Below the pieces are notes generated by a model. It had not been told where the DNA came from, did no database searches, and was given only the letters and a program-made list of their open reading frames with translations. From Sthenelais limicola (lineage: Eukaryota; Annelida; Polychaeta; Phyllodocida; Sigalionidae), in the NCBI GenBank assembly GCA_942159475.1, contig OW804099.1, forward strand, positions 12,088,119 through 12,152,118: 64,000 nucleotides of DNA, read 5' to 3'. Every line of letters begins with the position of its first letter. Position 1 is the first letter of the stretch. The position numbers and the translations under genes were made by a program. Shown piece by piece: positions 29,505 to 41,084 of the stretch.

Positions 29505-29802
29505 GGACTACCCGGGGGCCCTCAGGAAGATCTATGGTTTCATAAAGGAGACCCACACCCTTTTTCGGTGTCAAAATTTGATATGTTATTGAAAGTGTAC
29601 ACTTCCTGAAATAAAAACCTATACATACTATTCATCAGGTCCTGCTATAAACATACAGACACAAGAAACTGAGGTGCTTTATACTAACTCAACGCAATGA
29701 AAGACTATGAATCACATTAACTCCTCAAGCACAAACATTAAGAAACTTGCGTTTGATTTATTGTAATTGTGAGAGAGCGCAAAAATATCAAAATAATAAT
29801 GA

Positions 29803-30268
29803 TTATTTCACCTCTGGAATGGAGTGTCCATAGACTTTGTATAGACTTGCTATATGCTAGTGAGCGGGAAGAAATATGTTTCATTCCTCCCTAGGGAAGA
29901 AACAGATGACCCAGTTTATCCTTCTGCGTTTTCATTGGCTATTCTGAAAGTCGGGCAGGGTTGTCATGGCGTCGTCAACGTCACGCCCGGCGTCAACGAC
30001 GGCCGTCATAAACTCAAGCGCCACTGGAACGATGCAGCTCCCTTGGCGCGTTTTTCTCGTAACATGTTACCGTAATTAAAAGGATTCCAAGACATTTAAA
30101 ATCATTTGTAGAGGTCAAATAAATCTCGAACCGTAATTAAAAGGATTCCAAGACATTTAAAATCATTTGTAGAGGTCAAATAAATCTCGAACTAACCTAC
30201 TAACTAACTAACTACGCTATGCTCCGCACCTCGTGATTCCCTGCCTCCAACTCGTCAGTTCTACCTAT
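29803..30268 (+). mobile_element. 466-bp insertion (family 4), absent from duplication copy 2
   Basis: Copy 2 reads straight across the site (34621-34640). The insert begins TTATTTCACCTCTGG and ends GTTCTACCTAT, has no target-site duplication, and contains a 61-bp direct duplication (30070-30130 and 30131-30191). A homologous full-length copy lies at 42041-42485 on the minus strand. Confidence 0.85.
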
Positions 30269-30463
30269 ATATTACACAATGATCTGTAAAATATGTGTTT
30301 TGAAACTACAAAGAATCTTCAACTCTGATGGATGCCTGTGGTTCTCAGATGTTAAAATCCCTTTTTCCAAAAATACAAATCTAACAGTACAGAAAATTGG
30401 AAATAAAAGTTATTACAAACACAAACATAGGCTACATGTACATACATACATACATACACAAAC

Positions 30464-30740
30464 CACTACCCCACACACTCCAGCCCACACACCCACACAC
30501 CCAGCCCACACACCCACACACCCAGCCCACACACCCACACACCCACACATCCACACACCCACACACCCAGCACACACACCCACACACCCAGCACACACAC
30601 CCACACATCCACACACCCACACACCCAGCACACACACCCACACATCCACACACCCACACATCCACACACCCACACACCCACCCAGCCTACACACACACAC
30701 ACACACACCCACACGCCCACATGCCCACACACCCACACCT
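30464..30740. repeat. (CCCACACA)n array, copy 1
   Basis: About 275 bp of CCCACACA with CAGCCCAC and ACATCCAC variants. Confidence 0.95.
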
Positions 30741-30966
30741 CTCCACTCGATCCCACACCTTGTATATGAAAACCAATGTGTCAAATATTTGCCATGTTTT
30801 AGTTTTATTTGGCCAAATATTGGGAAATTGAAGACTTTGAGTAAGAGGTTGATGCAGTGTTGACACAAGTCCAGGCAGCGACTGCGGGCTTACAGCCTCT
30901 GTATACACAGTCAACAGTGGGTTGACATTGCCACAGATTTTAGGCCACTTTTTCCCATTGTTTATT

Positions 30967-31196
30967 ACCTAAGGTTTCATCACCTAAAGAGTGTATTACC
31001 TATAGAGTGTATTACCTATAGAGTGTATTACCTATAGAGTGTATTACCTATAGAGTTTATTACCTAAAGAGTGTATTACCTATAGAGGGTATTACCTAAA
31101 GGGTTTATTACCTATAGAGTGTATTACCTATAGAGTGTATTACCTATAGAGTTCATTACCTATAGAGTGTATTACCTAAAGAGTGTATTACCTATA
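30967..31196. repeat. 16-bp minisatellite, copy 1
   Basis: About 14 units of ATTACCTATAGAGTGT. The unit resembles the junction with the LINE remnant that follows (ATTACCTATATGTGCATA). Confidence 0.95.
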
Positions 31197-31530
31197 TGTG
31201 CATAACATTTGATCAAATTTCATCAGATATCACTGACAAAGTATGAAACAAGTATCAGAGACAGTCCAAGCATCCCTGACTCTGGTCACATGTAAAAGTT
31301 CTTGAAGGTTTCCCCTGTGGAAGTACAGAGAAATAAATATATCCATGAAGGTGCTTACTATCTAGCAAATAATAAGAACTATTTAGACACAATAAATCTC
31401 AAAACAGGGAGCCATGCAAAGAAGGATCAACGAAATTTGAGCGTTTTGCTTCCCAGATGAGCAAAGATCCTATTATATACAAATGTCAAGTTAGGTGAAA
31501 TAATCCTGAAGCTCGGAAATGTGAGGACAA
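31193..31530 (+). pseudogene. LINE RT C-terminal remnant, copy 2
   Basis: Same segment as at 26386-26745, closely similar, with stop codons. Confidence 0.75.
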
Positions 31531-32035
31531 GTGGAGCTTTGCAATCTACATTGATACATTCTCTGCTACCTCACTGTATGAGTATGTTCTACTATATATA
31601 TAACACACACAAAACACACCAACATAAAACACACAACCCATTTTCTCTCATTTTATCCATCAAACTTAAATTAACCCAAATTTAACAAAAGGACGACGTC
31701 CACAAAATTATATACAAGGAAACCCAATACAATGAGTCACACCTTGATAAAGATATAGCTAGTGCATCCCATTGCAGTAGTGTAGGTAACTAGTCACTTT
31801 ATACCTCTATATACCGTAAGTTGTAACTTAAAAGTCTAGTGTAAGGGACCCTCTGGAAGAGCTGTGGCTGCCACAGAAGAGGACTGACCCATTTCCAATG
31901 TAAATTATCTTATATTGTTAGCATGTACTGTTTTTGGAAATAAACAATATACATACATACATATATAATTTATATACAAATGTCACATTCGGTGGAATAA
32001 ACTTCTGAAGCTCACAAATGTGAAGACATAGATGG
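31531..32035 (+). other. Spacer with a LINE 3' end
   Basis: Holds CCCTCTGGAAGAGCTGTGG at about 31850, GGAAATAAACAATATACATA at about 31937 (LINE 3' end on the plus strand) and a short LINE-like remnant at 31955-32035. Nothing else recognised. Confidence 0.6.
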
Positions 32036-32168
32036 AACCTAGCAAGGGGGAAGTCTGTACACTTGTTATTGACCGAGGGAGCACGGGAAGTTAGAGGGCG
32101 TTAGCCCAAGATCTTCCACGCTCCCGAGGTCACTAACAAGTGTACAGACTTCACCCGAGCTTTGTTCC
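32036..32168. repeat. Foldback element with GA/GA internal loops
   Basis: Arms GGAAC..AGC..GGG..AAGTCTGTACACTTGTTA and complement, broken by regular 2 x 2 mismatches including GA opposite GA, with a smaller hairpin (GGGC/GCCC) at the apex. Confidence 0.88.
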
Positions 32169-32385
32169 ATATTTATTACACCCCATTAGTAAATAAAAAA
32201 TATAAATAATTAAAAATAAAAGAAGTAATTTAAGTTTTGGGCGGACCTACTTGTTGGATGCGCCAAGGGTGACATAACTCACATGTTATGCACCACCTTG
32301 ACCAAGTGTGACATACAATGCTGAAGGTATAGGAAGCAACAGCACAGGGGTGTAATAAAAGTGGAGCTGTACAAACTACTATGGC

Positions 32386-32490
32386 AATAAACAACGAGGA
32401 TTGTAGCGTGAGAACGGTCTGTAGGCCGAGGGACGTCACTGGGCCTACAGACCGTTCAAACGCTACAATCCGAGTTGTATATTGATTTTA
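32386..32490. repeat. Foldback element with GA/GA internal loop
   Basis: Arms CAATA-ACAAC-[GA]-GGATTGTAGCGT-[GA]-GAACGGTCTGTAGGCC pair with the 3' half; GA at 32396-32397 faces GA at 32472-32473, and GA at 32410-32411 faces AA at 32458-32459. Confidence 0.9.
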
Positions 32491-32571
32491 GTCCATGATG
32501 GAACACGTTAGGTGGCGCCACTAGATCAACGCGGTCTGTAGTACCATAATTGCACTATGGACATAATTTTA

Positions 32572-32701
32572 ATGTGGAACTTGGGATGCTATATTGCACT
32601 GTCCTTGATGTTTTGTTTCTTTTGTAACCCACTCGCCTATCAGCTTGTGGGCCATGAAAAAAATATCTCGGACAATGCAATAATGTCCCTGCTACCACAT
32701 T
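32572..32701. repeat. Diverged foldback element in duplication copy 2
   Basis: Counterpart of 28047-28160 with more mismatches between the arms. Confidence 0.65.
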
Positions 32702-33016
32702 CTCATCAGGTTCTATCTATGTATTAGAATGTTATTTTAATATTATTGTCAAATCTTTCATTAATACTGAAAACTTCTCACCACTTTCATGTCACATTTT
32801 ATTACCTTTTTTTAGATAATTTCTTTAGTTTCTACCAGCCCTGTAGCACGGTATGCACTGGAAGACCAGATTATTCATCTGATGAGCAGAACCACATTTA
32901 CTTTTGCCAATACAGAATATTATTATTATTATTGTCAAATATATTTGTGTATTTGCTTTGACGCATGAGTAGAATGAGTATTTGTCATGTGTAGTAATAC
33001 CTGCACCCACTGTTCA

Positions 33017-33642
33017 CATACCTCACACACATACCACAGATACCACAGATACCACAGATACCACAGATACCACACATACCACACATACCACACATACCAC
33101 ACATACCACACATACCACACATACCACACATACCACACATACCACACATACCACACATACCACACATACCACACATACCACACATACCACACATACCACA
33201 CATACCACACATACCACACATACCACACATACCACACATACCACACATACCACACATACCACACATACCACACATACACACACATACCACACATACCACA
33301 CATACCACACATACCACACATACCACAGATACCACAGATACCACACATACCACACATACCACACATACCACACATACCACACATACCACACATACCACAC
33401 ATACCACACATACCACACATACCACAGATACCACACATACACACACATACCACACATACCACACATACCACACATACCACACATACCACACATACCACAC
33501 ATACCACAGATACCACACATACACACACATACCACACATACCACACATACCACACATACCACACATACCACACATACCACAGATACCACACATACCACAC
33601 ATACCACACATACCACACATACCACACATACCACACATACAC
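33017..33642. repeat. (CATACCACA)n microsatellite, copy 2
   Basis: About 625 bp, 1.9 times the copy 1 array. Blocks containing CACATACACACACATACCAC recur, consistent with block duplication. Confidence 0.95.
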
Positions 33643-33650
33643 ATGTATAC

Positions 33651-33810
33651 ATTGTATTGTATATTGTTTATTTCCAGTTGTAAAATTTAAGTAGTAGTAG
33701 TAATAATGAAATAGATAAAATCAAATCTGGAAATGGACAGCAGCCCCTTCTATGAACACCATAGCTCTTCCAGGAGTTCCCTCCTACACTAGTTTTAGTT
33801 ATAATCACAT
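33651..33810 (-). pseudogene. LINE 3' end, minus strand (copy 2)
   Basis: Same as 28829-28985; the shared TCTTCCAG (minus CTGGAAGA) lies at 33766-33773. Confidence 0.65.
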
Positions 33811-34018
33811 ATGGTTCTACCAATATTTAAGGTCAGTGAACATAAATACAGGTATGGAGTAAGTTGTACATGTCTTTTACTGTACAGTGACTAGAATTCT
33901 GTAGTCAGGTAAAATAAAGGTTTGACCCCCAACCATGTGACAGGTGATGAACACTGGGCCACCACTCGGCCAGGGTCAGATTACAGCCTGACCAACAGGT
34001 GACATGCAGTCCTGTCAT

Positions 34019-34333
34019 CAGGGGATTTGCATAGCCTCCATTTTGAATCTTGATTTGCATGGAATTATGGGACTAATGGTACAGTATAACATGTATAGAA
34101 ATCATGCCATGTTCAGCATGGGATATTTATTGATGTTCTAATGTCAATAATCATGTTTATACCTGTTTTCATAAGACAAGCCTCCATCTTTCCCATCATG
34201 CATTTGGCTTTCATAGATCATTAATAAAAGCTATGCTATTGGTGTTATATTTGTTGCAATTGTCGGCAAAAATGTTGCCATCCCATCATGCACTGTAACA
34301 GACATGCGCAGTGGCACGAGCAACTCCGCTATT
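34019..34333 (+). mobile_element. MITE family 3, copy in duplication copy 2
   Basis: Starts GGGGATTTGCATAGCC and ends GCAACTCCGCTATT. About 315 bp. Confidence 0.8.
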
Positions 34334-34857
34334 GGACTACCCGGGGGCCCTCAGGAAGATCTATGGTTTCATAAAGGAGGCCCACAGCCTTTTTCGGTGT
34401 CAAAATTTGATATGTTATTGAAAGTGTACACTTCCTGAAATAAAAACCTATACATAATATTCATCAGGTTTTGCTATAAACATACAGACACAAAAAACTG
34501 AGGTGCTTTATACTAACTCAACGCAATGAAAGACTATGAATCACATTAACTCCTTAAGCACAAACAGTAAGAATCTTGCGTTTGATTTATTGTAATTGTG
34601 AGAGAGCACAAAAATATCAAAATAATAATGAATATTACACAATGATCTGTAAAATATATGTTTTGAAACAACAAAGAATCTTAAACTCTGATCGATGTAT
34701 GCAGGAAGGCCTGTGGTTCTCAGATGTTAAAATCCCTTTTTCCAAAAATACAAATCTAACAGCACAGAAAATTGGAAATAAAAGTTATTTCAAACACATA
34801 CATAGGCTACATGTACATACATAATACATACATACAAACATACATACATGCACACAC

Positions 34858-35143
34858 AAACCACTACCCCACACACTCCAGCCCACACACCCACATACCC
34901 ACAACACACCCACACACCCACCCAGCCCACACACCCACACATCCACACACCCACACGCCCACACACCCACAACTCACCTACACACCCACCCAGCCCACAC
35001 ACCCACACACCCACACATCCACACATCCACACATCCACCCACCCACCCACCCACACACCCACACACCCACACACACACACATCCACACACCCACACACAA
35101 CCCAGCCCACACACACACCCAGCCCACACACCCACACACCCAC

Positions 35144-35185
<42 letters not shown>

Positions 35186-35422
35186 CCCAGACCACACACA
35201 CACCCAGCCCACACACCCACACACCCACACATCCACACACCCACACACCCAGCACACACACCCACACACCCAGCACACACACCCACACATCCACACACCC
35301 ACACACCCAGCACACACACCCACACATCCACACACCCACACATCCACACACCCACACACCCACCCAGCCTACACACACACACACACACACCCACACGCCC
35401 ACATGCCCACACACCCACACCT
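34858..35422. repeat. (CCCACACA)n array, copy 2
   Basis: About 565 bp, 2.0 times copy 1, with extra (CA)n and CAGCCCACAC blocks in its middle. Confidence 0.95.
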
Positions 35423-35645
35423 CTCCACTCGATCCCACGCCTTGTATATGAAAACCAATGTGTCAAATATTTGCCATGTTTTAGTTTTATTTGGCCAAAT
35501 ATTGGGAAATTGAAGACTTTGAGTGAAAGGGTGATGCAGTGTTGACACAAGTGCAGGCAGTGGCTGCAGGCTTACAGCCTCTGTATACACAGTCAACAGT
35601 GGGTTGACATTGCCACAGATTTTAGGCCACTTTTTCCCATTGTTT

Positions 35646-36195
35646 ATTACCTAAGGTTTCATCACCTAAAGAGTGTATTACCTATAGAGTGTATTACCTA
35701 TAGAGTGTATTACCTATAGAGTGTATTACCTATAGAGTGTATTACCTATAGAGTGTATTACCTATAGAGTGTATTACCTATAGAGTGTATTACCTATAGA
35801 GTGTATTACCTATAGAGTGTATTACCTATAGAGTGTATTACCTATAGAGTGTATTACCTAAATTTGTATTACCTATAGAGTGTATTACCTATAGAGTGTA
35901 TTACCTAAATTTGTATTACCTAAAGAGTGTATTACCTATAGAGTGTATTACCTAAATTTGTATTATCTATAGAGTGTATTACCTAAAGAGTGTATTACCT
36001 ATAGAGTGTATTACCTATAGAGTGTATTACCTATAGAGTGTATTACCTATAGAGTGTATTACCTATAGAGTGTATTACCTATAGAGTGTATTACCTATAG
36101 AGTGTATTACCTATAGAGTGTATTACCTATAGAGTGTATTACCTATAGAGTGTATTACCTATAGAGTGTATTACCTAAAGAGTGTATTACCTATA
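35646..36195. repeat. 16-bp minisatellite, copy 2
   Basis: About 34 units of ATTACCTATAGAGTGT with a few CTAAATTTGT variants; 2.4 times copy 1. Confidence 0.95.
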
Positions 36196-36530
36196 TGTGC
36201 ATAACATTTGATCAAATTTTATCAGATATCACTGACAAAGTTTGAAACAAGTACCAGAGACAGTCCAAGCACCCCAGACTCTGGTCACATGTAAAAGTTC
36301 TTGAAGGTTTCCCCTGTGGAAGCACAGAGAAATAAACATATCCATAAAGGTGCTTACTATCTAGCAAATAATAAGAACTATTTAGACATAATAAATCTCA
36401 AAACAGGGAGCCATGCAAAGGATCAGCGAAATTTGAGCGTTTTGCTTCCCAGATCAGCAAAGATCACAAATCCTATTATATACAAAAGTCAAGTTTGGTG
36501 AAATAAACCTGAAGCTCGGAAATGTGAGGA
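36186..36530 (+). pseudogene. LINE RT C-terminal remnant, copy 3
   Basis: Open from 36301 to 36501 (KHIHKGAYYLANNKNYLD, then SHAKDQRNLSVLLPRSAK), homologous to the LINE polyprotein C-terminus. Confidence 0.75.
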
Positions 36531-36919
36531 GAATGTTACAAATAAGAAACAAGTTCAAATTGTGTCAAGTCTGTTCTCTGATATAAAGGAAATATTAAAA
36601 GAAGTATTATATGAAGATTTACCCCACCTAGTGGAGACTTTAAATGCACAGAATCAAGCGCAGATGTGTTAATGATTGCATATGCGCGCGCATACTGTGC
36701 AGAGATACATATGGATTTTAACATAGTAGTATATACAAAGTTGAGGCACTACAAATATACTTTGAAATAAAAGTTCTATATAATTATTGTAGTTGATTGC
36801 TGGAAATTCTGGCCAAAAGATTCTGACCCGCCTAGGGATGAATGTGTTGCTGGTGAATGTGACCCATAGATTGGTGTCAAGCTGATGGCAACAGGAGATG
36901 AATTAACATCCACATGCAG
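36531..36919. other. Unassigned spacer
   Basis: No gene or repeat recognised. Confidence 0.4.
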
Positions 36920-37550
36920 CAAACTGCTGGACATTTAACCTATATTGGGGTCTATTGGGGTCAAACTGCTGGACATTTAACCTATATTGGGGTCTATTGG
37001 GGTCAAACTGCGGGACATTTAACCTATATTGGGGTCTATTGGGGTCAAACTGCTGGACATTTAACCTATATTGGGGTCTATTGGGGTCAAACTGCTGGAC
37101 ATTTAACCTATATTGGGGTCTATTGGGGTCAAACTGCTGGACATTTAACCTATATTGGGGTCTATTGGGGTCAAACTGCTGGACATTTAACCTATATTGG
37201 GGTCTATTGGGGTCAAACTGCTGGACATTTAACCTATATTGGGGTCTATTGGGGTCAAACTGCTGGACATTTAACCTATATTGGGGTCTATTGGGGTCAA
37301 ACTGCTGGACATTTAACCTGTATTGGGGTCTATTGGGGTCAAACTGCTGGACATTTAACCTATATTGGGGTCTATTGGGGTCAAACTGCTGGACATTTAA
37401 CCTATATTGGGGTCTATTGGGGTCAAACTGCTGGACATTTAACCTATATTGGGTTCTATTGGGGTCAAACTGCTGGACATTTAACCTATATTGGGGTCTA
37501 TTGGGGTCAAACTGCTGGACATTTAACCTATATTGGGGTCTATTGGGGCC
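36920..37550. repeat. 15 x 42-bp minisatellite
   Basis: Unit CAAACTGCTGGACATTTAAC continuing CTATATTGGGGTCTATTGGGGT. Very homogeneous, with few single-base variants. Open frames on both strands arise because 42 is a multiple of three. Confidence 0.97.
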
Positions 37551-37613
37551 GGGGGAGGGAAACCTCTGTTTGCCTGTTTCCTCCTGGACCCAATGGACCC
37601 CTGTAGGCACATG

Positions 37614-37963
37614 AATAGGGGATTTGCATAACCGCCATATTGAATCTTGATTCGTATGGAATTATGGAACTAGTGGTACATTCTAAAATCTATAGAAAAC
37701 ATGCCATGTTCAGTATTGATTATTTATCAATGATTATATGTCAATGTCCATGTGTTATACATGTTTCCATGACACAAGTCCCGATCTTTCCCATCATGCA
37801 TTTGGTTTTCATAGATCATGTATACAAGCTCTGATATCAGTGGAAACATTCTTGCAATTTTCAAAAAAAATGTTGCCAAATATTTGTATGTCAGATTTTA
37901 ACAGAATCTATCCCAGCATGCACTGCAGTAGACATGCGCAGTGAGACATGCAACTCCCCTATT
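37614..37963 (+). mobile_element. MITE family 3, cleanest copy
   Basis: 350 bp with TIRs AATAGGGGATTTGCAT and ATGCAACTCCCCTATT. No ORF. Confidence 0.88.
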
Positions 37964-38159
37964 AATCCCTCAGTGACTACCGCTGTGTGAATGAATAGCT
38001 TCATAGTCATTTGTACAATAGTAGTACTGTTCCCTCATGCACAGCCTGTCTGTCTGTATGTCTGCCAGAATGACTCTTCATGCGCACATGCTTCATACAC
38101 GTGCATGTGTTTGCATGATGTGTGATACCAACTGGAGTCACATTAGGAATTAGACAGAA
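37964..38159. other. Unassigned spacer
   Basis: No feature recognised. Confidence 0.35.
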
Positions 38160-39000
38160 CATAGTGACGAGAGAGAAAGGAATAAGGGCAGAGAGAGGAG
38201 AGAGAGAGAGAGAGAGGGACAGAGAGGGAGATGGAGGAGAGAGGGAGAGAGAGAGGGAGGAGAGAGAGAGGGAGAGAGAGAGGGACAGAGAGAGGGAGGA
38301 GAGAGAGTGGGAGAGGAGAGAGAGGAGAGAGAAGAGAGAGGAGGGACGAGAGAGAGAGTGGGAGAGAGAGGGAGAGGGAGGAGAGAGAGGGACAGAGAGA
38401 GGGAGGAGGGAGAGGGAGGAGAGAGAGGGAGAGAGAGGAGAGAGAGGGAGAGAGAGGAGAGAGAGGGAGAGAGAGGAGAGAGAGGAGGGAGAGAGAGAGG
38501 AGAGAGAGGAGGGAGAGAGGGAGAGAAAGAGGGAGAAGAGAGGGAGAGAGGGAGAGAGAAGGAGAGAGAGGGAGAGGGAGAGAGAAGGAGAGAGAGGGAG
38601 AGGGAGGGAGAGGGAGGGAGAGGGAGGGAGAGGTAGAGAGAGAGGAGAGAGGAGATAGGAGGGACGAGAGAGAGTGGGAGAGGAGAGAGAAGGAGAGAGA
38701 TTGTGACAGAGGGACAGATTAGAGAGATGAGAGAGACGAGAGAGAGTAGTGAAAGAGGGAGAGATGAGATACGAGACAGAGAGAGGAAGGAGACACAGAG
38801 AGAGTTGGAGAGGGCAAAATTGGGAGAGAGATCATGAGAGAGAGACGAGGGAGATAGAGACGAGAGAGAGAGAAAGTGAGAGAGAATGGGAGAGAATGTG
38901 AAAGAGTGACAGATTAGAGAGATGAGAGAGAGTAGTGGGAGAGGGAGAGACAGACGGATATAGAGGAGACAAAGAAAGAGTAGCAAGAGGAGGAGAGTGG
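38160..39000. repeat. Polypurine (GA)n tract
   Basis: About 840 bp of GAGAGA/GGGAGAG DNA with very few pyrimidines. Confidence 0.95.
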
Positions 39001-39147
39001 GTGTGAACTATAGTGTGATATGAGACAACTGACTCTATGCTGCCCACCCGCATACACAGTGTGTTGTACATCTGGCCCTACATCAGACAGAGACCAACTA
39101 CAGGCCATACATCTACACATGAGCGATATAGGAGTAACTCTCATGCA

Positions 39148-40490
39148 CAGATGTGTTTCAGGAAAATGAGTCATAAGTAAATGAACATCCCATGACCACA
39201 GGAACTCCCCAGGACTGAACGCAATATGACAGACGATTAAAACACACTGCCACGGACGGACAGAATGACTGATCGTATCATATAGATTAACAACTTTAAT
39301 CATCTTTCCTTCTACACTAATTACTAATTACTACTAAATACTAACTCTCTGAAACAGACGGTAATAACTTCGGAGGCAGGAACACTATATTCATCATTTC
39401 ATTTAATCATCTCCCATCTCATCTCATCGATATCATTCATCATTCTTGTGAAATAGTGATGATTTCCATTATTTAGTATAAAATCTTTTTAATTATATGT
39501 TTTTAAATGATTGGATGTATGTATATAACGACTCTTTGAAATTGACTAAAGCGTACAGGTCATAATAGAAAATTGGCCATTATATCTAATATGATAGATA
39601 GAATTATGAAGACCAGAATAGTTGATTATTCGGATGAACACAATACCCTGACTATTTAATAAATTGTATTAAACCAGGGAATGAGGAAAATCACCCCTGG
39701 AGTGAGATTGCATTATATTGTCACTACTTCCTGAATAAAGATTTTAGAACAAAAAAAAAAATTACCTTTACTTATGCACCACTCCTTTCCTTCTATAGTA
39801 GTAGGACTGCGCCTAACAGCCCCTGGCGGAAAATCATGGACAATGCTAAATAATAGCCCCCATGAGCCTTGTATATCCTTATCACTAATGGCTGTTTATA
39901 TTATGTTAAATTTTTAAAAAAAAATGGATTTTTAGATATCACCATATTTGAAAAGAGGAGATCAAGCTGATTCCAATGATAGTAAACATGGAGGTCATTT
40001 AAGAAGTATTTCTATATTTTATGTCAAGTTTGAAATCTTTTTGGATCGGTAATTACCAGTAAGGTTACTAAATATACTCCATACAAAGGCCTTCAAAACG
40101 CAAGCATATATATTTAATACAATGTCCGGAAATTTGTTACATGGATTTATATAGTAGTAGTCAAACACAATCAATAAACACGCGATTGGCACTAGTTGTG
40201 ACGGTCAAGTGACCGCCCAGTTTATTCATGAAGGAAAAGAAAAAGATTTCCGTCCGTTGTGTGCGACGCCAGGTATGAGAGTGCGTGGGCGCGGGAACCC
40301 TTAGTTACAGGTAAACAACAAATCAGGTGTTGGGACGTAGAATATATATACATTATATATCAGCACATATAAGAGTAAATATAACTATAAGTGCTAAACC
40401 CTCTAAATATCAGGATCTTGTGAAAAAAAACACTTTGAAAAATATATATTTTGCGACTTATAACTCATTTTCCAGAAACACATCACAGAT
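39148..40490. mobile_element. MITE family 2 copy interrupted by two insertions
   Basis: Left TIR at 39148-39178 (ATGTGTTTCAGGAAAATGAG), interior resumes at ~39920 (GATATCACCATATTTGAAAA), breaks again at ~40141-40385 and ends with TTTTGCGACTTATAACTC at ~40450-40490. Comparison with 51609-52025 places extra DNA at ~39179-39919 and ~40141-40385. The first extra segment ends in GAATAAAG plus an A run (39733-39761), like a retroposed 3' end. Confidence 0.6.
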
Positions 40491-40751
40491 ATGTTTGGCT
40501 TTACACCCACTGACACTCTCCTACAGGTAGCCACCCATATATCTCCACATGGCAGCAGGGATAGGTGCACTAGTGACAGTAAGACAGGATATTCAATCCC
40601 TCTCTAGCCTACCCCCAACTCTTCCATCATACCAGCACACCGGACCCTGGGCATGAAGACATCTTCACATGATTGAGTGGCCAGTAATAATCCGCACATA
40701 AAGTCTTGAGTCAAACCCTTGCATGTTTCCCATTTTTGTGTTCATTCATAG
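40491..40751. other. Unassigned spacer
   Basis: No feature recognised. Confidence 0.35.
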
Positions 40752-40923
40752 ATAGAACTAACCTCAGTTCTGTCTGTCTGATCGTTCTTCAGCAAGGTGG
40801 AGGTGAGAGGAATCCTGAGGGGCGTAGCGCAGCGTAACCTCAGGATTCCTCCGCCGGAAAGGAGGTGAAGAATGATCAGACAGACAGAACTGAGGTTAGT
40901 TCAAGATTTATTTGACCTCCTAG
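40752..40923 (-). mobile_element. Family 4 3'-half with foldback
   Basis: 36-bp arms, AACTAACCTCAGTTCTGTCT onward (40756-40791) pairing with 40866-40901 with one mismatch, and an inner 14-bp stem GAGGAATCCTGAGG/CCTCAGGATTCCTC. The minus strand ends GTTCTATCTATG, matching the family 4 3' end. Confidence 0.85.
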
Positions 40924-41084
40924 GAGTTTCAATATTATAGTATACTAGCAAAGTACCCGTCCTCCGGACGGTCTCTCCCCACACTTCCCCCTCTCCATTT
41001 TTTCCTTCCCCCTCTTCTCTTTCTTTCATACCTGTTTTTCTCTCCCAACCCCATCTCCTCTGCATGTAGTTAGGTCCCCCTGGA
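40924..41084. other. Unassigned spacer
   Basis: Contains a short pyrimidine-rich stretch; no gene recognised. Confidence 0.3.

Larger units (their letters stand above)
28025..31530 (+). repeat. Segmental duplication, copy 1
   Basis: About 3.5 kb, collinear with 32560-36530. Shared order: foldback, (CATACCACA)n, LINE 3' end, MITE family 3, (CCCACACA)n array, 16-bp array, LINE C-terminal remnant. Unique parts are highly similar by eye. Copy 1 alone carries a 466-bp insertion at 29803-30268. Confidence 0.93.
32560..36530 (+). repeat. Segmental duplication, copy 2
   Basis: About 4.0 kb, collinear with 28025-31530. Its three tandem arrays are each about twice as long as in copy 1, and it has the empty site for the 466-bp insert. 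Confidence 0.93.

Noticed and set aside
29854..30075. Short ORF sharing FLPREETDDP with a minus-strand ORF at 41771-42004
   Set aside because: Both lie in family 4 repeats, so the shared peptide follows from nucleotide homology; frames diverge soon after.
36920..37550. CRISPR-like regular repeats
   Set aside because: Units are contiguous without unique spacers, and the genome is eukaryotic.
36903..37610. Repeat ORFs of 219-235 residues on both strands
   Set aside because: 42-bp minisatellite artefact, open on both strands at once.
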